From assembly GCA_964545715.1 (NCBI GenBank), contig CAZJHX010000036.1, forward strand, positions 7,416 to 71,415: DNA of 64,000 nt, given 5' to 3'. The notes below the pieces were generated by a model, which was given only the letters and a program-made list of their open reading frames with translations, was not told where the DNA came from and ran no database searches. Both the position numbers and the translations under genes were made by a program. Every line of letters begins with the position of its first letter. The stretch's first letter is position 1. This DNA is from CAZJHX01 sp964545715. Its GTDB lineage: Bacteria > Myxococcota_A > UBA9042 > GCA-2863065. Positions 1 through 6,805 of this stretch are shown one piece after another.

Positions 1-913
1 CGTCGGCGTTGCATGTGTTGCCGGCGACCAGGATGCGGGAGGCGGCGGCGGCCAGGATCTCGTCCGCGCTCTCAGTCCCCGCCTTGGTAAAACCGGCCCA
101 CGGCTTGATGAAGTCGTCCGGGTCAGCGCGCGGGAAGAGGGCTTTGCCCGCCAACGTGTCGTCACCGGCCACGTATTCTTCCGCCCGACTGCCGTTCAGA
201 AGCACAAACAGGAGCTTGCCGCGCGCCTGCGCCAGGGTCGGCCAGCCGTCTGCCTCAAGGGCGGTGCGGAGGTCGGCGTGATTGCCGCGGACGTCGTCGG
301 GGGTGATCAACTGTGCCACGGGCACGCCGCTGCGCACGGTGTCGTCGATGATGCTGAGGTCCTCGACGGCGTCGCCTCCATACGCGTCTTTGACCTCCAG
401 CCACACGATGACCGGCAGGTGGGCCGGGTGCGCGGCCGACCAGTCCACGACCAGGGCCAGACATTGGCTCAGCGTGTCGCAGGTGCTGATCTCGTCGATG
501 AACGACAGGTGATAGACCCGCAGCTGCCCGTCATGCAGATGCAGATCCAGCTCAAAGGCGCGCACGCCCAGGTCCTCCAATTGCAGATCCAGTGGGACGT
601 GGCTGTATTCGTGCTCCTTGGCTACCGGAAACTGCGGCTCCACATGATAGCTGTTGTGGGTGCCGCGCAGCTGCAGGTGATGGATGCGCAGCACGTCGTC
701 CAGCGGGCCGACGGTGGTGTCGGCGGGCGGGCCTTCGTCCGCGATCGCGGTGTCTTCGGTGACGTCCGGCGGCTTGGCGGTGTCGGGTGGTCCGGCGTCG
801 ATCCACGTGTCCACGGCGGCGTCCTCAGGCTGCTGGGCCGGGTCGCTGCATCCCGCGGCTATCAGGACGATCGCCAACGCTGCCGACTGTCGAAAGTGCC
901 GTAAGGGCGGCAT
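1..913 (-). CDS. PI-PLC-like lipoprotein (Ca2+-dependent phosphoinositide phospholipase C family), 3' end off window
   Basis: The gene reads leftwards from an ATG at 913 and stays open to the window edge, giving about 304 residues without a stop. The N-terminus is basic and hydrophobic and ends in an AAGC lipobox, so the product is probably a lipoprotein; an acidic and Pro-rich linker (about residues 23-55) follows. The catalytic region then starts with RGTHNSYH, continues with an ELDLHLHDG stretch, and has a second histidine in RVYHLSF. This order (THNSYH, then an acidic metal-binding ELD segment, then VYH) matches the secreted Ca2+-dependent phosphoinositide phospholipase C family. That family cleaves phosphodiesters in inositol lipids; the real substrate here is unknown. 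The C-terminal part of the barrel lies outside the window. The gene diverges from the SRPBCC gene at 1070. Confidence 0.8.
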   Translation of the reverse strand, partial: MPPLRHFRQSAALAIVLIAAGCSDPAQQPEDAAVDTWIDAGPPDTAKPPDVTEDTAIADEGPPADTTVGPLDDVLRIHHLQLRGTHNSYHVEPQFPVAKEHEYSHVPLDLQLEDLGVRAFELDLHLHDGQLRVYHLSFIDEISTCDTLSQCLALVVDWSAAHPAHLPVIVWLEVKDAYGGDAVEDLSIIDDTVRSGVPVAQLITPDDVRGNHADLRTALEADGWPTLAQARGKLLFVLLNGSRAEEYVAGDDTLAGKALFPRADPDDFIKPWAGFTKAGTESADEILAAAASRILVAGNTCNAD

Positions 914-1069
914 TTCGTCCTCCGGCGGTGAGGCTACTCTGTCGGAGGACGAAACACCAAAGTGTCGCGTAGAGCGTTGGGCAAATAGAACCAGCCCGTC
1001 GCCGCAGCACAAGCTAGGTGTGATCATGCTATGGGGTCACCTGAAACTATCTGAAAGCGGGGCGGGGCC
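914..1069. other. Divergent intergenic region
   Basis: These 156 bases separate two divergent genes and should hold both promoters. I see no convincing -35/-10 pair, operator palindrome or hairpin. The GGGGCGGGG just before 1070 may serve as a ribosome binding site for the GTG-started gene. Confidence 0.4.
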
Positions 1070-1507
1070 GTGACCACGACTACTGTTTCAACCGAGATTC
1101 AGGCGTCCGCCGAAGACGTCTTCAAGACCGTCTCCGAGATTGAGAACTTCTCGAAGGCGGTGCCGCATATCGTCAACGTGGAGTTTCTCTCCGACATCAA
1201 GTCCGGTGTCGGCACGCGCTTCCGCGAGACCCGGCTGATGAAGGGTAAGGAGGCGTCGACCGAGCTCGAGGTGACCGAGTATCAGCCGCACGATCGTGTG
1301 CGCATCGTGTCGGACACGCACGGCACGGTCTGGGACACCGTCTTCACCGTGAAACCGGCCGAAGAGGGCCGCGTGACGCTCACGATGACCATGGAGGCCC
1401 GCGCTTACAAGCTGCTGGCCAGGCTCATGAATCCGCTCATAAAGGGCATGATCAAGAAGGCGATCCAGGACGACATGGCCGCAGTCAAAGCCTACTGCGA
1501 GGCCTGA
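1070..1507 (+). CDS. SRPBCC (START-like) family protein
   Basis: This 145-residue protein starts at GTG 1070, with a G-rich stretch directly upstream. It is the usual length of a single SRPBCC helix-grip domain. The N-terminus (VSTEIQASAEDVFKTVSEIE) is the typical first strand plus first helix, followed by alternating strands and a long amphipathic C-terminal helix. The fold encloses a hydrophobic cavity and binds lipids, polyketides or other small ligands. The lack of signal peptide and membrane segment suggests a cytoplasmic protein. No residues point to a particular ligand or enzyme activity. It ends five bases before the stop of the convergent protease gene, with no terminator in between. 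Confidence 0.75.
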   Translation: MTTTTVSTEIQASAEDVFKTVSEIENFSKAVPHIVNVEFLSDIKSGVGTRFRETRLMKGKEASTELEVTEYQPHDRVRIVSDTHGTVWDTVFTVKPAEEGRVTLTMTMEARAYKLLARLMNPLIKGMIKKAIQDDMAAVKAYCEA

Positions 1508-1511
1508 GAGG

Positions 1512-2165
1512 CTACCTGGGCTTTGGCCACGGAATCGCCGGGGTTGCCGGCGCGCGATGACCGGCGCGTCGCAGCGCGGAGCGGCAGCCCGCGCAGAGGT
1601 CGTACTCGCGATCCGTGGTCACGACCGAGCCCATCGCATCCTCCATCAGGCACCCACGCGTTGGACAGTGCTCCAGCCCCAGCGTGTGCCCGATCTCGTG
1701 TACGGCGACCTTGGCTAATCGCTGGCGCGCGTGCTTTCGCCCGCGTGATCGTCGCTTGGCGCGGCGGCTGCTGATCACGCACGCCACGCCGTCCAGCGTG
1801 GCCAATCCCAGCACGCCCCAGTCTTTGTGTTCTCCCTTTGTCGTGGAGATGTCCGCGGCGGTCAGGCCCAGGATCCGCTTACCGTCCGGAGGCATCCGGC
1901 TTCGCAGGAAGTCCAGCAGCTTCTCGGCGCGCCATCGCCGGCGGGGCTTGTACCAGGCAGCCTTGGGATGGCGAACACGGTCCAGCAGTCGCACCTCGGT
2001 CCCGAAAAACGCCGTGAGCGCCGTCTTGACCGCCGCGACGTCCGCTGCCGGCAGCGCCTTGCCCATCGGCTGGACGTAGATGATGACCGGGCGTGGCGTG
2101 GCAGCGCGAGCCGGGGCGCAGGACAGCAGCAGCGCAGCGATGATCAGGCTGGGGGCGCGGGCCAT
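1512..2165 (-). CDS. Archaemetzincin-like zinc protease with signal peptide
   Basis: The start at ATG 2165 is chosen because it begins a clean signal peptide (Met-Ala-Arg, a hydrophobic run, then a CAPARA cleavage region), giving 217 residues. The C-terminal third contains HEIGHTLGLEHC followed by PTRGC, LM and a later CAGC pair. This closely follows the archaemetzincin signature HExxHxxGx3Cx4CxM...CxxC, in which three ligands from HExxHxxG bind the catalytic zinc and the four cysteines bind a structural zinc. The spacing from the Met to the last CxxC is about one residue shorter than the textbook motif. The protein should be an exported metallopeptidase. Its N-terminal half (about residues 22-150) matches the position of the normal archaemetzincin core. 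Substrate unknown. Confidence 0.85.
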   Translation of the reverse strand: MARAPSLIIAALLLSCAPARAATPRPVIIYVQPMGKALPAADVAAVKTALTAFFGTEVRLLDRVRHPKAAWYKPRRRWRAEKLLDFLRSRMPPDGKRILGLTAADISTTKGEHKDWGVLGLATLDGVACVISSRRAKRRSRGRKHARQRLAKVAVHEIGHTLGLEHCPTRGCLMEDAMGSVVTTDREYDLCAGCRSALRRAGHRAPATPAIPWPKPR

Positions 2166-2223
2166 CGGACCAGCATGGCGGTGCGCTGTGAGTTTGTCGA
2201 ATCGCTGTGAGAGGATGCGGCTC

Positions 2224-3510
2224 ATGCTGCTGTTGATCGACCGGCTGAGCTGGCACGACCTCGACCCGGCCTCGCGGGACTTCGACGCCGAGCCGGCGCG
2301 TGCGGTGGCCACCGCGTGCATTCGGGCGGCGCTCGAGGGCGGCGGGGACGTCGATAAGGTCGCTTTGCAAGAGGCGATCGCCACGGAGCTCACCGCGGCG
2401 TATGGCTGCTGGGTCGCCGGCTGGAGCTGGGCGGTGGGCAAGCCGGGTGGCGGCACGGGACCCGGCTGGTGTTGCGCAAGCCACAGCCTGTTGGTCGGAG
2501 CCGACCCCGATGGGGAGCTGTCCGTGGGGCGCGTTGTTGTCGCCGTGACCGAGTGGCACCACTGCCTGACGCAGCTGGCTGGCGTGTTCGATGCGCTGCA
2601 ACAGACGATCGACCGTCTGCCCATCGAGACGGGCGCCGAGCGTGCCGCTGCTGAGCTGTTGCCGCTCATCTTGGAGCGGACTTCGGCCGAGGACGCCTGG
2701 TTCTCGACGTTCGGCACGGTGCTGACCTGGTTTTTGGAGTCCATCGGGCACGACCGCGAGGCGGTCGGAGACGCGGTGTCGAACGTCGTGGACGGACACT
2801 TTGACAGCTGGGTTCAACCCGAAGAGCCGACAATGGCGGCCGCGTGCGCTGCGCTGGGACGCGAGGTGGATCGCGCCGCCGGTGCGTCGGTCGCTGAGAG
2901 GGACGCGCTTGCGCGGTGGCGATCGCTGCGTGAGGAGCCCGTCGGGCCGCGCTACCGGGAGGTCCTTCGGCGTCCGGTGACCGCCGATGCACACCGCGCG
3001 TACATCGAGCGCTTCGATAGACCGCGCGGTGATGAGCGGGCGGACGGGCTCTGTGAGGCGTTGCAGCTTTGCCGTCGGGCCGCGGTGGCGGGCGAGCCAC
3101 TGACTTTCGAGCGCCTGGCGCTGTGGCAGCGGCATGTCCTGGGGGGCTCGACTCCGACGTTTCGTACGGACGTCGCGTACGCAAAAAACGGGCGTGAGCG
3201 TTACGGTTGGAAGCGCTCGACAGCGACGCATTTCGACACCTGCCTGGCGCAGGCGATGGACCCGCAACCGGACCCCACAGTGCGCGCCGCACGGGCGTAC
3301 CTCGACGTCTGCTTCTTTCATCCGTTCGACGACGGCAACGCCCGAGCGGCTCGCCTGGTGCTGGAGTACGTACTGACCCGCGCCGGCCTGGCCCTGCACA
3401 CGGTGGCGCCCGTCTTCGTCATGTCCCGCTCGGTGACTGACAGCCGCGATGTGCGTTTGTTGTGGCTTGTCGTCGAGCAGCTTGCCGGGCGAGCAGCTTT
3501 TGGAGAGTAA
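2224..3510 (+). CDS. Fic domain protein
   Basis: I start at ATG 2224 because AGAGG lies nine bases upstream; an in-frame ATG at 2215 sits directly against it. The 428-residue product has a C-terminal Fic core at about residues 300-400. The active-site loop is HPFDDGNARAAR, with the catalytic histidine at about residue 366. The family consensus is HPFxxGNGRxxR; here the second Gly is Ala, which may change how the loop holds the nucleotide phosphates. Fic enzymes usually transfer AMP or another phosphate-containing group onto a protein target. No clear (S/T)xxxE(G/N) inhibitory helix was found, and no antitoxin gene is adjacent. The first 200 residues, which have a Trp/Gly-rich stretch, belong to no family I recognise. 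Confidence 0.8.
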   Translation: MLLLIDRLSWHDLDPASRDFDAEPARAVATACIRAALEGGGDVDKVALQEAIATELTAAYGCWVAGWSWAVGKPGGGTGPGWCCASHSLLVGADPDGELSVGRVVVAVTEWHHCLTQLAGVFDALQQTIDRLPIETGAERAAAELLPLILERTSAEDAWFSTFGTVLTWFLESIGHDREAVGDAVSNVVDGHFDSWVQPEEPTMAAACAALGREVDRAAGASVAERDALARWRSLREEPVGPRYREVLRRPVTADAHRAYIERFDRPRGDERADGLCEALQLCRRAAVAGEPLTFERLALWQRHVLGGSTPTFRTDVAYAKNGRERYGWKRSTATHFDTCLAQAMDPQPDPTVRAARAYLDVCFFHPFDDGNARAARLVLEYVLTRAGLALHTVAPVFVMSRSVTDSRDVRLLWLVVEQLAGRAAFGE

Positions 3511-3556
3511 AAATGACGTGGGACAATGCGCCCCGAACCATGTTACGAATTGACCT

Positions 3557-3961
3557 GTGGAAGACGCCCAACGAATTCTCAGCGCCTCTTTCGAGAGGCT
3601 CAAGGCGCACGGCCTGGAGAGGGTCGCGGGCGCTATTTATGAGAACCTCTTCGAGCGACTGCCCGAGGTTCGCGCCATGTTCACCGGCGACGCGAGTCGG
3701 CGAAATGCAAAGCTGGCGGCGAGCCTGACGACCATCGTGGTCAGTTATAGCTCACCCGGAGGCTCCACGCGTTGGGTCAAGGATCTCGGGCGCGTGCACG
3801 CCGCACATCGTGTGACGGCGGCGCATCACGAGCACTTTGCAGGCGCGGTCTGCGATGTCGTCATCGATCTGCTGGGCGACGACGCGACGCCCGAGGTTAT
3901 TGCCGTCTGGCGCGAGGCCGTCACCACGGTGTCCGCAGCGATGATGGGACGCTCGGGCTGA
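3557..3961 (+). CDS. Single-domain bacterial globin
   Basis: This 134-residue protein starts at GTG 3557. It follows the helical pattern of bacterial haemoglobins: an N-terminal 'SFERLKAHG...IYENLFERLPEVRAMF' segment like the A-B-C helices, then LGRVHAAHRVTAAHHEHF. In the latter, His81 aligns with the proximal F8 haem ligand of Vitreoscilla-type globins (H-x4-V-x3-H spacing). A C-terminal helix with 'VIAVWREAVTTVSAAMM' closes the domain. No reductase domain is attached, so it is not a flavohaemoglobin. It probably binds haem and handles O2 or NO, but the sequence does not say which. It follows the Fic gene by 46 bases and may be cotranscribed. Its stop abuts the convergent GMC oxidoreductase gene. 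Confidence 0.75.
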   Translation: MEDAQRILSASFERLKAHGLERVAGAIYENLFERLPEVRAMFTGDASRRNAKLAASLTTIVVSYSSPGGSTRWVKDLGRVHAAHRVTAAHHEHFAGAVCDVVIDLLGDDATPEVIAVWREAVTTVSAAMMGRSG

Positions 3962-5491
3962 TCAGTTGAGCTGGCCGCGCGCGATACGCAGCGCCATCGA
4001 CATGATCGTCAGCTGAGGGTTGACCCCCAGGCTGGTCGGAATCACGCTGCCGTCCGCTACAAATACGTTGGGCAGGTCCCAGGTGCGACCGTTGGGGTCG
4101 ACGACGGAGTTATCCGCGCTCGAGCCCATGCGACAGCTGCCCAGCGGATGCTGTGAGGCGCACTCGATATTGCGTCCCGGGACGTGCTCCAGGTCGGTGC
4201 TGTCCAGCGTGTCCGGCGTGACGGGCTCCAGGCCGAGGACGGGCAGGTAGCACTCCTTGGCGCCGGCATCGAAGTAGGTCTTTGCCATCAGCCGGATCAT
4301 GCGAGGGACCAGCGCGCGGTTTCGCTTGCTCATGCGGTAGGTGACCAGCGGCTCGCTGCCCAGGCCGCGCCGCACTGTGCCGCCGCCGTCATCGTGGATC
4401 AGGCCGCCGAAGACGCCGAGGTGCGGCATGTGCGCGACCCGCTGGGCGTGTCCGGGCCCGAAGCCGGGAAGAGTGGCCGCCAGCAGCCCGGGCGGGATGA
4501 AGATGCTGATCAGCGTGATGCCTTCGCGCATGTAGGCGTCGGTGTACGCGCTTTGCAGGGCGCCGGACCAGCCGCGCACCTCCTCGTCGAAGCGCGCGAT
4601 CATCCGAAAGGCTGGATGCAATGTGAGGTGCTTGCCGACGTGCTTGTTGCGGCGCCCGATGCCGCTGCGTTGCAGCAGCAGAGGCGAGTGCCAGGCGCCG
4701 GCGCACACCACCACCCGGTCCGCACGCACCCGCAGCCGCCCGCGCTTGCGAACGCCGTTTCCGCCGGCCAGCAGTCGCCCGGTCACGCCCGTCGCGCGGC
4801 CGCCTTTTGTCTCGATCTTCTCGACCAGACTGTCGGCCACAACGCGGGCGCCGGCCGCCAATGCACGGGGCAGGTAGTTCTGCGCGACGCTGCGCTTGGC
4901 CTGCTGCGGGCACCCGAAATTGCACGCGCCGCAGCCATCGCAGCCCCTGGTGTTGCGCCGCAGCGACTGCAGCTCGATACCGTTCTTCTTGAGGCCTTCG
5001 CCAAAGAGCCGCGTGCTCTTAGAGCGCAGGCACTCGGGGACGGTCTCCACGCCGATGGCCTGCTCGACCTCGTCGTACCACGGCTCCAGCCCTTTGACGT
5101 CCAGGTCCGGCAGGCCGCGCTCGGTCGCCCAGGTGTGTGCGACCTCCTCGGGCGCCCGAAAGCAGACGCCGCCGGTGAGGATGGAGGAGCCCCCGACGGC
5201 GCGCCCCATCGTGACGTTGATCATCGGGCTGTTGCCGATGCCCATGGCGAAGCCCATGCCCGAGTCGCGCCAGACCGAGGCCAGCGACTGGCTGGGCCGC
5301 ATGGCGCCGTGCTCTTTGGGCGTCACGTATGGGCCCTCTTCCAAAACGACTACGCGCTGCCCGGCCTCAGCGAGCTCGCACGCTACGACGGCGCCGCCCG
5401 CGCCCGATCCGATAATGACGACGTCCGCGTCAAGCTCCAGGTCGCCCTCTTGCTCGCGTCCGCGCAGGACCGCTCCCGTAGCCGCGATCAT
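3962..5491 (-). CDS. GMC-family FAD oxidoreductase (alcohol/sterol oxidase-like)
   Basis: The 509-residue enzyme starts at ATG 5491, with AGGAGGTGA five bases upstream. Residues about 24-54 form the FAD dinucleotide-binding fold (IIGSGAGGAVVACELAEAG with an acidic strand end). A second GMC signature includes GRAVGGSSILTGGVCFR. A cysteine cluster CDGCGACNFGCPQQAK, typical of the cholesterol-oxidase/long-chain-alcohol-oxidase side of the family, lies near residue 190. The C-terminal HPLGSCRMG and NPQLTIMSMALRIA are the usual catalytic and FAD-binding end. It should oxidise a hydrophobic alcohol or sterol; the substrate is not fixed. It is the last gene of a three-gene unit, and its ATG overlaps the stop of the partner gene (ATGA). 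Confidence 0.88.
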   Translation of the reverse strand: MIAATGAVLRGREQEGDLELDADVVIIGSGAGGAVVACELAEAGQRVVVLEEGPYVTPKEHGAMRPSQSLASVWRDSGMGFAMGIGNSPMINVTMGRAVGGSSILTGGVCFRAPEEVAHTWATERGLPDLDVKGLEPWYDEVEQAIGVETVPECLRSKSTRLFGEGLKKNGIELQSLRRNTRGCDGCGACNFGCPQQAKRSVAQNYLPRALAAGARVVADSLVEKIETKGGRATGVTGRLLAGGNGVRKRGRLRVRADRVVVCAGAWHSPLLLQRSGIGRRNKHVGKHLTLHPAFRMIARFDEEVRGWSGALQSAYTDAYMREGITLISIFIPPGLLAATLPGFGPGHAQRVAHMPHLGVFGGLIHDDGGGTVRRGLGSEPLVTYRMSKRNRALVPRMIRLMAKTYFDAGAKECYLPVLGLEPVTPDTLDSTDLEHVPGRNIECASQHPLGSCRMGSSADNSVVDPNGRTWDLPNVFVADGSVIPTSLGVNPQLTIMSMALRIARGQLN

Positions 5492-5946
5492 GACGTCACC
5501 TCCTCGGCGCCCAGACACGCCCCGTCGAAGCCGGCGTCCCTGGCTGACTCGGGGTGCTCGTAATATTGGATCGCCAGCAGCGCCTTGACGGCGAACAGCG
5601 CCATGGCGACAGGCGTGCGCTCGACGCGGGTGAGCGCTCGGGCGCGGACCTCGTGGTTCATCCAGCGCAGCGGCCACGGGCGAAAGACCATCAGCGGGGC
5701 CACGGTGCACACCGCCCACAGCATCAGCCGCCACAGGATGCGCGAGCCCACGCTGGCGCTCTTGCCGAACGCCTCGTCGATGCGATCGCACAGCCACGCA
5801 AGCCGCTCGGGGGGTGGCGGGCCTGCGGCGGTGGCAAACAACACATCCGCGATCGCCGCGACGGCTGCCAGGCGACCGCGCTTGGGGGGTACGCCGCCCG
5901 CCGGTACGTTGTGATCAACCCAATGAGATGGGGCCAGGTCGCTCAT
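5488..5946 (-). CDS. Small partner protein of GMC oxidoreductase (long-chain alcohol oxidase N-domain-like)
   Basis: This 152-residue protein overlaps its neighbours by ATGA on both sides, so it is translationally coupled to gntR upstream and the oxidoreductase downstream. It has a hydrophobic Trp-rich middle (WRLMLWAVCTVAPLMVF) and ends with 'FAVKALLAIQYYEHPESARDAGFDG'. This pattern resembles the N-terminal extension that precedes the FAD domain in fused plant and bacterial long-chain fatty alcohol oxidases. I infer that it is the same region encoded as a separate subunit and that it helps the oxidase dock on membrane or lipid. I have not been able to confirm the homology by alignment. Confidence 0.6.
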   Translation of the reverse strand: MSDLAPSHWVDHNVPAGGVPPKRGRLAAVAAIADVLFATAAGPPPPERLAWLCDRIDEAFGKSASVGSRILWRLMLWAVCTVAPLMVFRPWPLRWMNHEVRARALTRVERTPVAMALFAVKALLAIQYYEHPESARDAGFDGACLGAEEVTS

Positions 5947-6689
5947 GACGAACCCTCCAGAAGCTCGGACAGCGGGGCGCCCGATCGCAGCGCGGCGGCT
6001 GCCAATAGACGTGGCGTCGTCCAGCGGTGAAATGCCGCGACGATGCGGCGTGCGTTGAGCGCGTCCTGGCGGCGGATGAGCTCCAGCAGCAGCTCCACGC
6101 CCTGGACGTGCGGCTCGGTCGGCTGTTGAACGGCGCCCATGAGGTCGCCCAGGTTGGCCAGCACGTGCCCCTGCCAGTGCGCCAGCATGTGAAAGAGGCG
6201 ATTGTGACTGGCCTGCGCCACGGCCAGGGCAAAGGCGTCGACTGCGGGGCCGAAGGCGGTGGCGTTGCCCAGCGCGGCGCGGACGGTGACGGCGGCCTCG
6301 GTGAGCGCGTTCAGGTCGGCGTCGGTGCGGCGCTCGGCGGCCAACCCGGTCATCTGTACGTCGATCTGGGTGCGCACCTCCAGCAGGTCGGCCAGGACGG
6401 CGCGATCGACCACGGATCCTCCGGGCGAGAGCATTACCTGGAGCACGCCCGGACTTACGGACGTCATGGGATCCAGCACGACGGTGCCTCGGCGGCGGAC
6501 CGGGCGGGCCAGGCCGTGCACCTCCAGCAGCTTGACGGCCTCGCGCACCACGCTGCGGTTGACGCCAAACTCCTGGGCCAGGTCGGCTTCCCGCGGAAGG
6601 ACGTCGCCCACAGCCACCTCGCCCCGGACGATGCGGCGCATGAGCGCGTTGGCCACTCGATCTGTTTTTCGTAGGGCGCCACCGCTCAT
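5943..6689 (-). CDS. GntR-family transcriptional regulator, FadR/FCD subfamily
   Basis: The 248-residue protein starts at ATG 6689. Residues about 8-72 are a winged helix-turn-helix, with the recognition segment LAQEFGVNRSVVREAVKLLEVHG and a typical GntR wing (RRRGTVV). The remaining part is all-helical with the FCD pattern, including DRAVLADLLEVRTQIDVQMTGLAAER and an ASHNRLFHML segment, and should bind a small carboxylate-type effector, often through a metal. It is the first gene of the unit that encodes the GMC oxidoreductase. A perfect palindrome lies nine bases before its start, so autorepression is likely. The divergent FTCD gene starts 116 bases away and may also be controlled. Confidence 0.88.
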   Translation of the reverse strand: MSGGALRKTDRVANALMRRIVRGEVAVGDVLPREADLAQEFGVNRSVVREAVKLLEVHGLARPVRRRGTVVLDPMTSVSPGVLQVMLSPGGSVVDRAVLADLLEVRTQIDVQMTGLAAERRTDADLNALTEAAVTVRAALGNATAFGPAVDAFALAVAQASHNRLFHMLAHWQGHVLANLGDLMGAVQQPTEPHVQGVELLLELIRRQDALNARRIVAAFHRWTTPRLLAAAALRSGAPLSELLEGSS

Positions 6690-6697
6690 GGGCGCAT

Positions 6698-6716
6698 TAA
6701 TAAGTCCGACTTATTA
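6698..6716. promoter_or_regulatory. Probable GntR operator palindrome
   Basis: TAATAAGTCCGACTTATTA is a perfect inverted repeat (arms TAATAAGT and ACTTATTA around CCG). Its layout, a GT-N3-AC core with AT-rich flanks, is that of operators bound by FadR/PdhR-type GntR proteins. It is the only AT-rich block in the intergenic region and sits immediately upstream of the gntR start, where binding would block initiation in that direction. Confidence 0.75.
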
Positions 6717-6805
6717 TTTGTCAACGGGTTTATTTGAGGTGGTGGCGATTTCGCGCACGAGAGGTAGACTCGGTCGCCGTCGACTCGAAACCGGAGACTA
6801 GAAGC

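Noticed and set aside
1879..3603. Minus-strand open frame over the Fic gene
   Set aside because: Arg/Pro-rich shadow; the plus frame has the Fic motif and a ribosome binding site.
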